DNA from: CAIJZX01 sp043766165
GTDB taxonomy: Bacteria; Patescibacteriota; Patescibacteriia; SBBC01; CAIJZX01
Reading direction: 5' to 3'
Length of the DNA stretch: 22,947 bases
NCBI GenBank assembly: GCA_043766165.1
Contig: JAYUIJ010000061.1
Coordinates: forward strand, 1 to 22,947
Shown here in pieces: positions 6,596 through 12,661 of this stretch (its first letter is position 1; each line of letters begins with the position of its first letter). The translations under genes and the position numbers were made by a program. A model generated the notes under the pieces. The model ran no database searches. It saw only the letters and a list, made by a program, of their open reading frames with translations, and was not told the DNA's origin.

Positions 6596-8696
6596 CCAGA
6601 ACGTTCTCGATCTCCGACAATTTGTGGCTGAGCGTCGAGCCGCGGCTGAACAACCTCGTCGGCGCTGGTCCGGATTCAAAGTTCCAAAACCCTCAGCCCC
6701 GAAATTAGAACTCCATCGCCCTGCATTCCGTCCACACGACTGGGTGATGTTTAAGCGTGAGATCTTGAAGTTTGGTTTGCTGGTTGCGGTGGTTGGTGTT
6801 GTAACCGGCGTTATTATCACGGCTACACGCGTCGTAGCCGCGAAAAAATCAGTCAGCGCAACTGCCACTACTGGCCTGAGTAATTTACAAGATGGATTAT
6901 CAGCACTTGGGCAATCTAACCCTGAAGAAGCGGCGACCCACTTTTCGGATGCGCAGAAGAATTTTCAACAAGCCAAAAAAGAGTTAAACGCCGCAGTGCC
7001 GTTGGGAACGGGTAGTTTGCCAGGGATTGGTAAACAGGTTACGATCAGTCGCCGGTTGTTGACTAATGCTGAGCAGATGGCGGATGTTGGACGACGACTT
7101 AGTGTCCTGATTCCGCCTGACGCATTGCAACAACCCGCGGTTACGATTCAATCTGATGGTATTGTCCAAGGTTCGGTTGGTGTTTTATCATCGTTACTTG
7201 ATCGGCGCGATGATTTCGTAACGATTGTGAACGATGCGGTCAAGGTGATTAGTGATGTTGAAACAATTAACCCTCAAGACGCGCCGAGTGCAATTCGCAA
7301 TCAACTCATCTCAAGCCAGCGTTTATTTGACGGACTGATCGGCGGTGGTGATAACCTTGATCACCTGACATCTTTCTTACTAGGACTTCTAGCGCCGAAA
7401 ACGTCAAAGGAATATTTAGTTGTTTTCCAAAACAATGATGAAATCCGCGCGACGGGTGGTTTCTTAGGAACATTCTTACTAGTCAAATTTGAACAGGGAA
7501 CGTTCAAGATTCTAGACGCGCCGGGCAACGGTCCATTTGCTTTATCAGACGTGATTGCAAAGAATAATGTTCCGCCGCAACCGGTTTCTTCTATTGCACC
7601 GTTCTGGACATTCCATGATTCAAATTGGTTTCTCGACGTGCCGACCTCGGCAAAAACCATGTTGAACTTTTACGAACAGGATCGCGGCTTTGCGCCGGAC
7701 GGCGTGATTATGTTAACGCCGGCAGTGATGGAAGATTTGTTGCGCATTACCGGACCGCTTCGACCGCCAAAATACCAGATTGATATTTCGGCCGAGAACT
7801 TTGTGGCGGCGACAGAACAACAAGTGCAATTCGGGTATGATAAAGCTTTGAATAATCCGAAACAATTTTTGATTGACTTAGTGCCGGTCATGATCGAAAA
7901 GATTTCTCGATTGGCGGGACCGGATTCGTTGCGGGCGTTAGCATTAACGATGAAAAATGCTAACCAAGGAAATTTCTTATTCTACAGTTCTGATAGCGCA
8001 CAGCAAAAAGCCATTGAAGGATTAGGCTGGGACGGAGGAATATTACCGGTCAACGGAGATTATTTAGCGGTGGTCGATGAAAACTTAGGCGGCGGGAAAA
8101 CAGATCGTAGTATTGACGAAAAGGTAAAATCAGAAGTCACACTCGACGGCGCATTTCTGAAACATGTCGTTAGCGTGACAAGGAAGCATAATGGAAAAGT
8201 TGGCGATAAACTGACGGGCGATACAAATAAAGATTTCATGCGTGTCTATGCTCCGCTTGATGCCCAGTTCATTGGGATTAGTGGCGCGACAATTCCCGAT
8301 GCAAACTTCTACCAAGCTTCACCCGCAACGGCGAAATTACCAGCGTTGTTAAAAGAAACAGAGGGTCAAACATTAGTTGATCAAACGAATGGATATCGGA
8401 TTACGCATGAAAGTGGACGCATGGTGATGGGCGCGTGGAGTATGCTCAAGCCAGGCGATTCACAAACGCTTGTGTTTACCTACACCACGCCAGCTCCGAC
8501 CACTGGAACATGGAACCTGACCTGGCAACACCAGCCCGGCGCTCCAATTCGGCAGTGGGCGACAGTCTTTAACCTACCGAGTGGTAAGAAAATGACAGCT
8601 GCTTCGGCCGGTGGAAAACTTTCAGGCAATCAACGAACAGTGACTTTTACCTCGAATTCCCTTTTGTCACGATCGTTTTCAGCCACCTACAAATAG
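6567..8696 (+). CDS. DUF4012 membrane-anchored protein
   Basis: A 709-residue protein from the ATG at 6567 (a GTG at 6543 would add 8 residues). A basic, proline-rich cytoplasmic N-terminus of about 65 residues is followed by one membrane segment (LLVAVVGVVTGVIITATRVV) and a large extracytoplasmic region. The block VVFQNNDEIRATGGFLGTF matches the DUF4012 hallmark (N-N-x-E-x-R-x-T-G-G-F). DUF4012 proteins are common in polysaccharide clusters of Actinobacteria and Patescibacteria; their biochemical role is unknown. The C-terminal ~150 residues look beta-rich. It is the last gene of the cluster and is followed by a candidate terminator. The family is confident, the function is not. Confidence 0.85.
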   Translation: MAKSTNQKTDQNVLDLRQFVAERRAAAEQPRRRWSGFKVPKPSAPKLELHRPAFRPHDWVMFKREILKFGLLVAVVGVVTGVIITATRVVAAKKSVSATATTGLSNLQDGLSALGQSNPEEAATHFSDAQKNFQQAKKELNAAVPLGTGSLPGIGKQVTISRRLLTNAEQMADVGRRLSVLIPPDALQQPAVTIQSDGIVQGSVGVLSSLLDRRDDFVTIVNDAVKVISDVETINPQDAPSAIRNQLISSQRLFDGLIGGGDNLDHLTSFLLGLLAPKTSKEYLVVFQNNDEIRATGGFLGTFLLVKFEQGTFKILDAPGNGPFALSDVIAKNNVPPQPVSSIAPFWTFHDSNWFLDVPTSAKTMLNFYEQDRGFAPDGVIMLTPAVMEDLLRITGPLRPPKYQIDISAENFVAATEQQVQFGYDKALNNPKQFLIDLVPVMIEKISRLAGPDSLRALALTMKNANQGNFLFYSSDSAQQKAIEGLGWDGGILPVNGDYLAVVDENLGGGKTDRSIDEKVKSEVTLDGAFLKHVVSVTRKHNGKVGDKLTGDTNKDFMRVYAPLDAQFIGISGATIPDANFYQASPATAKLPALLKETEGQTLVDQTNGYRITHESGRMVMGAWSMLKPGDSQTLVFTYTTPAPTTGTWNLTWQHQPGAPIRQWATVFNLPSGKKMTAASAGGKLSGNQRTVTFTSNSLLSRSFSATYK

Positions 8697-8715
8697 CCTA
8701 AAACCCATACCTTAG

Positions 8716-8737
8716 CCAAGCTCAGCTTGGTATTTTT
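8716..8737 (+). terminator. Candidate terminator after the polysaccharide cluster
   Basis: CCAAGC-TCA-GCTTGG (8716-8730) forms a 6-bp hairpin followed by TATTTTT. An alternative pairing TTAGCCAA/TTGGCTAA encloses it. It lies 19 nt after the DUF4012 stop and before a new strong promoter. Confidence 0.5.
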
Positions 8738-8780
8738 GGCTAACAATAAGACCTTAACGAATCTTAGCCAAAAAGGGGGA

Positions 8781-8809
8781 TTGACAGAAAAACCATAGAG
8801 GGGTATACT
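8781..8809 (+). promoter_or_regulatory. Strong sigma70-type promoter of the small-ORF island
   Basis: TTGACA (8781-8786), a 17-bp spacer, TATACT (8804-8809): 11 of 12 consensus positions at optimal spacing. Transcription would begin near 8816. I found no comparably good promoter between here and 15902, so it may drive most of the array. Confidence 0.8.
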
Positions 8810-8815
8810 GCTCAG

Positions 8816-9292
8816 TTAATTAGTTTGGGCTGTGGTTGAGGAACTATAAGCTCTCTACAATTCATATCGAACAAACGTTGAGGAGCGCCAGTTCGTACAC
8901 ATATTCCACAGGTTGGATGTGTTGACGAAGTTTTCCAGAACCTAAGCGCAGCGAATGGTTCTGGGCGATGTCCTCAATACGTCCAACCTGTTTTGTTTGT
9001 ATCTTGATTCATGACACAAGTCTTGCGGTCAGCGTCCATGCCTGCCTACCGGCAGGCAGGTGATGTTGGTCGCAGGGACTTGTGGAATGAAGTACCTTAT
9101 ATCATATTCATCTTACCAGTTCTATTAGTAACTTCGGGTAACAAGCTCTGCGGTTAGCGGTCGTGTATTGTTAATCGCAGAACTTGTTACTCGAAAGGAA
9201 TCATTATCCTGTCATCTATTTGCCGATGTGCGGCGTAGGCGGACAGGAACTAGTGGGATGCAATATAGAATAATCCTCATTAAGGAGGTTCG
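8816..9292 (+). other. Long structured leader with four hairpins, no gene
   Basis: This stretch of about 480 nt holds no credible ORF. Hairpin a: 8909-8925 with 8974-8990, 17 pairs with no mismatch if two G-U are allowed, enclosing an 8-bp stem CCAGAACC/GGTTCTGG. Hairpin b: 9016-9083, tipped by TGCCTGCC-TACC-GGCAGGCA (9039-9058), with many G-U pairs. Hairpin c: 9133-9195, 13 + 11 pairs including three G-U. Hairpin d: 9208-9247, CCTGTC/GACAGG with GCCG/CGGC. Imperfection that is mostly G-U suggests the RNA form is the one under selection. An outer CTGTGG/CCACAG pairing may close the first part. Confidence 0.65.
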
Positions 9293-9499
9293 ATGAAAGA
9301 GTGTATGTTGCAATTGGCGAATGTACTGGGCGCGCTTGCGGCTTTGATTCTCTCCAGCACACTCCTTGTCATCAGTTACGTAAAGGGAGCTGGCTTGTAT
9401 TCACCCGCAAGCATTGGCTGCGGAGTCTCCATGATTATCTTCTTACTCATTTTCGCAGCTGAACTGCGCGATATGCGTAAGGCAGCCGACAAGCTGTAA
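9293..9499 (+). CDS. Small two-span membrane protein (island ORF 1)
   Basis: 68 residues with two hydrophobic stretches: about 8-30 (LANVLGALAALILSSTLLVIS) and 38-57 (SPASIGCGVSMIIFLLIFAA), then a charged tail RDMRKAADKL. SD AAGGAGG lies 5 nt before the ATG, far stronger than in the flanking core genes. It is the first ORF after the four-hairpin leader and is followed by the first two-hairpin module. I recognise no family. Two short membrane helices with a charged tail fit a small membrane effector or accessory protein, but that is only a description. Confidence 0.7.
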   Translation: MKECMLQLANVLGALAALILSSTLLVISYVKGAGLYSPASIGCGVSMIIFLLIFAAELRDMRKAADKL

Positions 9500-9507
9500 T
9501 AAATACC

Positions 9508-9624
9508 GAAACGGTGAATAGGGAAGGCACCGTTTCGAAAGTTCTAAATCCTTCCCGCCTCACTCGAGTACTCAACCACTCAACATTTTCTCACTAGCGG
9601 TGGGATCTGAGTGCTCAAGTGAGG
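9508..9624 (+). repeat. Two-hairpin module M1
   Basis: First hairpin: GGGAAGG (9521-9527) with CCTTCCC (9550-9556). Second: 9558-9574 with 9608-9624, 17 positions with one C/A mismatch and one G-U, carrying CTCGAG on the left and CTCAAGTGAGG on the right. An extra stem GAAACGGTG/CACCGTTTC (9508-9516, 9528-9536) has GGGAAGG in its loop, so a pseudoknot with 9550-9556 is possible. Confidence 0.7.
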
Positions 9625-9688
9625 AGTAAAAAAACTTTTAGATTCATGGGTAGTTTGAAGCTAGCAAACCATCGAAAGAGAGGAACCA

Positions 9689-9991
9689 ATGCCCGGAGTT
9701 TTCCAGCCAACGCTCTCTACCATGCTCGTCGTCGATCCCGACTTTAATTACGTGTGGGACCTAGATTTCCAGGCGATCATCAGCGAGGCTAAGCGCCTTG
9801 GGCTGAGCAAGGTCCTGCTGCTGGATGATCCACCTCAGCGGATGCAGACCCCAGAGGGTCCGAAGTTCTTGGGCACAGATGCTGTCTACTGGAACAAGAT
9901 TCGCGAAGCGGGGTTGAGAGTGTACTATATCCACAAGCATGCCATGTTCGAGTTCATAGGTCCCGGCACTCGAGCTCCATTCGAAGACTAG
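9689..9991 (+). CDS. Hypothetical soluble protein (island ORF 2)
   Basis: 100 residues, no membrane segment. An alternating pattern of hydrophobic strands (TMLVVD, KVLLLDD, LRVYYIHKH) with a helix (FQAIISEAKRLGLS) suggests a small alpha/beta fold. SD AGAGAGGAA lies 3 nt before the ATG. Third positions are markedly C/G-rich compared with the flanking core genes. It lies between modules M1 and M2. No family recognised; the aspartates in VVDPDF and LLLDDPP do not make a motif I can name. Confidence 0.7.
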   Translation: MPGVFQPTLSTMLVVDPDFNYVWDLDFQAIISEAKRLGLSKVLLLDDPPQRMQTPEGPKFLGTDAVYWNKIREAGLRVYYIHKHAMFEFIGPGTRAPFED

Positions 9992-9996
9992 TTCGT

Positions 9997-10131
9997 ACCT
10001 TCAAGATTCAAGTGAGAGGGGGACAGCCGCGTTACCTCTCTTCACTCGAACACTTCACACGATCCTCTCATCGAAATCCTTTGGATGCAGATGACGATCG
10101 TCAACAAAACGTGGAGTGCTCAAGTGAGGAA
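9997..10131 (+). repeat. Two-hairpin module M2 (uninterrupted copy)
   Basis: First hairpin GAGAGG (10014-10019) with CCTCTC (10035-10040). Second: TTCACTCGAACACTTCAC (10041-10058) with 10111-10131, about 19 positions with two A/C mismatches, enclosing a further stem ACGATC/GATCGT and ATCC-TTT-GGAT. TTCAAGTGAGAG (10007-10018) can alternatively pair with 10038-10050, so two folds compete. It is nearly identical to M4 outside M4's insertion, including a 22-nt identity at 9997-10018. Confidence 0.75.
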
Positions 10132-10219
10132 TGCAACTAGATTGCTCTTACGACTTCAAAACCGGAACAATCGTTCAACCCCAGACCACAGCCAATCCGG
10201 CACGTGGTAAGGAGATGTC

Positions 10220-10783
10220 ATGAACAAGCTCAAAGTCGTTATCGTCGCGATCGCGCTGCTTGCGTCCACTGTTGCCCATGCTGGCTACCAGGCGGGTAAC
10301 GTCGAGCACTCGATCATCTTCAACAACGGCATCGCGCATCAGGTCGCGGCGGCGTACGAGTACGACTTCCGCAAGGGGGTCGGTCTCAGCGCTTTCGCCA
10401 GCAAGGTCGGTGACTACAACAATGTCCTGGTGGGTGTCGCGGTCTCGCCCGTCGCCGGTGTGTGCTTCAACCCCAGCATCGGCTTCGATCAGTCGTATGG
10501 GATGACCAAGAGCCGCTGGGGAATGACTGTCATCGGCATCTTGCCGCTGAACATGTCCCAGGTCGTGATTCTCGAGCACGGTGGTAGCGGAACATACATC
10601 AAGTCGCTAACCACTGCCACGCTCAACGAACAGGTCGGTCTGACCTGGCGTGCCGAGAAGGGCAAGGGCTGGGGTCCGCAGTTGGATCTCAAGGTTCACC
10701 AGAACTGGACGGTGTCCATGACCTCGATGTATGGACTCACCGACCATCCGGTCAACCTACTCTCGTTCAAGTTTCAGAAGTAA
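10220..10783 (+). CDS. Secreted hypothetical protein (island ORF 3)
   Basis: 187 residues with a textbook signal peptide: MNKLK, a hydrophobic core VVIVAIALLAST, then V-A-H-A before G22, a good signal peptidase I site. The mature ~166 residues are rich in Gly, aromatic and alternating residues (QVAAAYEYDF, VGLTWRAEKGKGWG, LSFKFQK), suggesting an all-beta protein; the C-terminal aromatic strand resembles small barrel proteins, which would be odd in a monoderm-like Patescibacterium. One cysteine (about residue 76). SD AAGGAG lies 6 nt before the ATG. Strong C/G third-position bias. No family recognised. Confidence 0.75.
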   Translation: MNKLKVVIVAIALLASTVAHAGYQAGNVEHSIIFNNGIAHQVAAAYEYDFRKGVGLSAFASKVGDYNNVLVGVAVSPVAGVCFNPSIGFDQSYGMTKSRWGMTVIGILPLNMSQVVILEHGGSGTYIKSLTTATLNEQVGLTWRAEKGKGWGPQLDLKVHQNWTVSMTSMYGLTDHPVNLLSFKFQK

Positions 10784-10812
10784 TTTCGTTCCTTGGCACA
10801 ACGTCAAGAATT

Positions 10813-10901
10813 GAGGGAGGAGAAGGATAGTCATATCTTCTTCTCCCACCCTCGCTCGAACACTTCTGACGCTTGTCCAACTGGAGTGCTCAAGTGAGGA
10901 A
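10813..10901 (+). repeat. Two-hairpin module M3
   Basis: First hairpin: GAGGGAGGAGAAG (10813-10825) with the complementary 10840-10853, small mismatches. Second: CTCGCTCGAACACTTC (about 10851-10866) with 10883-10898, with G-U pairs and two A/C mismatches. The right arm GGAGTGCTCAAGTGAGGAA (10883-10901) is identical in M2 and M4. Confidence 0.7.
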
Positions 10902-10932
10902 ACGTTTATTTAAACCGAATCAGGAGGTAGCA

Positions 10933-11214
10933 ATGCCGCCGTTGAATCGTCTGATCATCTGGTATATGAAGTGCACGTCGCACGATCAGGCCAGTCACAT
11001 GGTCGTCGATCCGGAGCCCGGGCTTGTTCAGCAGTTGAAGGAAGAAGGATTCACGCCCACGAGAAGTGGACTCATTTCCGTCAAGGGGCGGGATTGCCCG
11101 AGTTGCGTCAACGAGCAGCGGAAGGATATCCTCAACGATATCGAACTGGCCGACGCGTCGGGCGACATGGAAGCGATCAATACCTACGCTCGCGAACTTC
11201 GTCAGCTCGACTAG
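10933..11214 (+). CDS. Hypothetical protein with CxxH / CxxC pair (island ORF 4)
   Basis: 93 residues from the ATG at 10933, chosen because AGGAGG ends 5 nt upstream; the frame is open from 10873 but that part overlaps module M3. C14-T-S-H17 and C55-P-S-C58 form two possible zinc-binding half-sites 37 residues apart, like a small treble-clef or zinc-ribbon protein; H22 could also take part. The C-terminal 30 residues (QRKDILNDIELADASGDMEA) form one charged helix. No family assigned, and metal binding is inference. Confidence 0.72.
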   Translation: MPPLNRLIIWYMKCTSHDQASHMVVDPEPGLVQQLKEEGFTPTRSGLISVKGRDCPSCVNEQRKDILNDIELADASGDMEAINTYARELRQLD

Positions 11215-11234
11215 TCCAGTCCGCAAGAAGCAGC

Positions 11235-11441
11235 ACCTTCAAGATTCAAGTGAGAGAAAGGATAGCCACATCGTTCTCTCTTCTCACTCTAACACTTCAC
11301 CCAGCCCCACTTTTTAAAAGTTCCTCGAGATGTATAGGTCTCGAATGAAAAAAGTGGATCTGGGTTCACACGATCCTCTCATCAACATCTTTGGATAGCG
11401 ATGATGATCGTCAACACAACGTGGAGTGCTCAAGTGAGGAA
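11235..11441 (+). repeat. Two-hairpin module M4, interrupted by a hairpin insertion
   Basis: First hairpin GAGAGAA (11252-11258) with TTCTCTC (11274-11280). Second: 11281-11299 with 11421-11441, carrying the shared right arm GGAGTGCTCAAGTGAGGAA. Compared with M2, 65 bp plus a duplicated TTCA are inserted at 11300-11368; downstream the copies align again through ACGATCCTCTCATC and beyond. Confidence 0.75.
11300..11364 (+). mobile_element. 65-bp hairpin insertion with TTCA target duplication
   Basis: The element runs CCCAGCCCCACTTTTT ... AAAAAAGTGGATCTGGG with an inner stem TCGAGA/TCTCGA near the right arm. It is flanked by TTCA at 11296-11299 and 11365-11368 (4 bp, or 5 bp if the next C is counted). 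The uninterrupted sister site at 10051-10061 reads CACTTCACACG, so this is an insertion and not a chance inverted repeat. It encodes nothing, so it must be mobilised in trans. Confidence 0.8.
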
Positions 11442-11514
11442 TAGTCGTTCATTAAATACTTACCGCGTTATATATAGTTACTAGCTTCTAGCCCTTACAA
11501 GGGAGGTTGTGGTC

Positions 11515-11844
11515 ATGTTTGGAATTGTACTTCTAGCTGTCGGTATGATGCTGCTTGGTGTGTATGGGCTGTGTCTCGGCGACAGTTCTGACAAGTTTCT
11601 GAAGGGCTTGCTTATCATCATGGGTGGTTTGATATTTGGCCTGGGTATGTCCGTGAGTAGCGCGCCGCAGTTCAATAAGCCGCTTAAGCCGGTACGACTG
11701 AGAACTAACGACACGCTCTTTGTTGCCCCGAAGGATGGGGATCAAGGTGTCGCACTCATCGTCAAGGCGGATTCCACAGGTCAACGGGTGATCGAGTTTC
11801 GCAGCTTCATTGCGGAACACAAAATTGCCCCGGTTATCAAGTAG
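11515..11844 (+). CDS. Small membrane protein with C-terminal domain (island ORF 5)
   Basis: 109 residues. Two hydrophobic segments (about 2-20, FGIVLLAVGMMLLGVYGLC, and 30-50, GLLIIMGGLIFGLGMSV) form a hairpin in the membrane, then a ~55-residue beta-like soluble domain ending SFIAEHKIAPVIK. GGGAGG (11501-11506) is 8 nt from the ATG at 11515 but only 2 nt from a GTG at 11509, so the ATG is preferred. CCTT-ACA-AGG just upstream can fold over this SD. The gene is followed 37 nt downstream by the hammerhead ribozyme. No family recognised. Confidence 0.72.
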   Translation: MFGIVLLAVGMMLLGVYGLCLGDSSDKFLKGLLIIMGGLIFGLGMSVSSAPQFNKPLKPVRLRTNDTLFVAPKDGDQGVALIVKADSTGQRVIEFRSFIAEHKIAPVIK

Positions 11845-11881
11845 TTTTTCTTCCAGTTGAGGGACTGGCCAAACAAAACCC

Positions 11882-11965
11882 TCGAAGTTTACCGATGTGT
11901 ATCGGTACTGATGAGTCTCAGCCTCTGCCATTCTACGGCTGACAGGCTACAAGACGAAACTTCGA
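11882..11965 (+). ncRNA. Hammerhead ribozyme, type III topology
   Basis: All core elements are present in order. Stem III: TCGAAG (11882-11887) with CTTCGA (11960-11965). U11888 is the partner of A15.1 and T11889 the cleavage nucleotide. Stem I: TACCGAT-GTGT-ATCGGTA (11890-11907), 7 perfect pairs. Catalytic CTGATGA is 11908-11914. Stem II: GTCT (11915-11918) with AGAC (11952-11955), extended by AGCCT (11920-11924) with AGGCT (11944-11948). Catalytic GAAA is 11956-11959. Stems I and II are closed and III is open. Predicted self-cleavage is between 11889 and 11890, cutting the transcript between island ORFs 5 and 6. Family knowledge: this core is sufficient for the fold; activity is untested. 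Confidence 0.88.
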
Positions 11966-12206
11966 ACCTTACAACTTAATTCTTTAATCTTAAATCTTTC
12001 AACTTGTAACAACGCATAGGGAGGGGAGTTCACCAGGAATGTTCTTCGGAACAGGACTGTTGAATAAAGCACTGGTTGTGCATCAGCGCAAGCATGGATG
12101 CGCACCAGCCGTCCGATAGGTTTAGCCAAAGAGGTTTCGACTTCTGAAGCCAGATCTTGAGGACACCGCTGTGTGATTGACTTCGGTCGATCAAATACAT
12201 GGCACG
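11966..12206 (+). other. Structured intergenic stretch after the hammerhead
   Basis: TTACAACTT and AACTTGTAA form a 9-position stem (one mismatch) around an AT-rich loop at about 11969-12009. Then come a purine-rich GGGAGGGGAG (12019-12028) and a tiny ORF (12039-12119). Around 12143-12192 lie CTTGAGGACAC/GTGT and GATC/GATC pairings of no named type. There is no two-hairpin module of the standard form here. The rest of the ORF 5-ORF 6 gap is the insertion at 12207 and small hairpins. Confidence 0.4.
12039..12119 (+). CDS. Possible 26-residue peptide
   Basis: ATG at 12039, TAG at 12117-12119. The product begins MFFGTGLLNKALVV and ends in a basic HQRKHGCAPAVR. An AGGA touches the ATG (too close) and a longer GGGAGGGGAG lies 10 nt upstream, so initiation is plausible but not ideal. 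It lies in the unusually long gap between ORFs 5 and 6, downstream of the hammerhead. It may be chance. Confidence 0.3.
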   Translation: MFFGTGLLNKALVVHQRKHGCAPAVR

Positions 12207-12273
12207 ACCAGCACCACTTTTCACACATATCGTGATTGCCGAGAAACTGTCTCGGATGAAAAGTGGTGCTGGT
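12207..12273 (+). mobile_element. 67-bp hairpin insertion with CACG target duplication
   Basis: ACCAGCACCACTTTTCA (12207-12223) is perfectly complementary to 12257-12273 (17 bp). The inner stem is CCGAGA/TCTCGG (12239-12244, 12250-12255). CACG flanks both sides (12203-12206, 12274-12277), a 4-bp duplication. Terminal CCAGC-x-CCACTTTT, the inner stem position and the ATGAAAA before the right arm match the 11300-11364 element, so the two are one family. Confidence 0.75.
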
Positions 12274-12309
12274 CACGCTTGCCTCCCGATGTGTTCTTAC
12301 AAAAGTCTG

Positions 12310-12326
12310 GTCGAGCTGAGCTCGAC
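12310..12326 (+). repeat. 17-nt hairpin box upstream of ORF 6
   Basis: GTCGAGC-TGA-GCTCGAC. The exact reverse complement (loop TCA) occurs downstream of the same ORF at 12590-12606. Followed by a second hairpin CCGTATG/CATACGG (about 12333-12352) and then the ORF's SD. Confidence 0.6.
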
Positions 12327-12370
12327 AACCGACCGTATGCGGAAACATACGGAAAGCCAAGGAGGCAGTT

Positions 12371-12586
12371 ATGACCGCAGAGCGGGCAGCATACATCGTG
12401 CGTCTCGATCGGATGGGTTTGGCGGGTTGCTTCAAGGACGAAACGATTCAGGCAGCCAAGGCGATGGATGCTTCACAACGGCCTCGTTTCCACGGGGTCA
12501 AGGCGGCGACGTCAACGTCGGTCTTCAATCCGCGTCGTCCGCGTCCGATCCGTCCCGGTGGCTGGCGTGCTCCGATGATGGTTTAG
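12371..12586 (+). CDS. Small basic protein (island ORF 6)
   Basis: 71 residues. The N-terminal half (MTAERAAYIVRLDRMGLAG) is helical; the C-terminal part is strongly basic and proline-rich (FNPRRPRPIRPGGWRAP), with no acidic residue in the last 30 and a calculated net positive charge. Such tails often contact RNA, DNA or membranes, but no family is recognised. AAGGAGG lies 6 nt before the ATG, which selects this frame over a longer overlapping open frame (12199-12672) without an SD. It is bracketed by mirror-image hairpin boxes at 12310 and 12590. Confidence 0.65.
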   Translation: MTAERAAYIVRLDRMGLAGCFKDETIQAAKAMDASQRPRFHGVKAATSTSVFNPRRPRPIRPGGWRAPMMV

Positions 12587-12589
12587 CTC

Positions 12590-12606
12590 GTCGAGCTCAG
12601 CTCGAC
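12590..12606 (+). repeat. 17-nt hairpin box downstream of ORF 6
   Basis: GTCGAGC-TCA-GCTCGAC, the reverse complement of the 12310 box, 3 nt after the ORF 6 stop. A second strong hairpin GGGAGGCG/CGCCTCCC (12620-12627, 12643-12650) follows a run of seven A. Neither has a downstream T-run, so neither is a standard terminator. Confidence 0.6.
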
Positions 12607-12661
12607 GGAATAAAAAAATGGGAGGCGTCGTTATCCATACGCCGCCTCCCAACGAATTTCT

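Noticed and set aside
8816..9000. tmRNA or SRP RNA in the island leader
   Set aside because: No tRNA-like ends, no tag frame and no SRP domain IV motif.
9062..9127. 21-codon ORF starting in leader hairpin b
   Set aside because: It lies within the hairpin stem and its only SD-like bases are the GGCAGG palindrome.
9600..11441. CRISPR array, because GTGCTCAAGTGAGG repeats
   Set aside because: The copies are several hundred bases apart with genes between them, and no cas gene is present.
12590..12650. Terminator after ORF 6
   Set aside because: Two strong hairpins are present, but the A-run lies between them and no T-run follows on the + strand.
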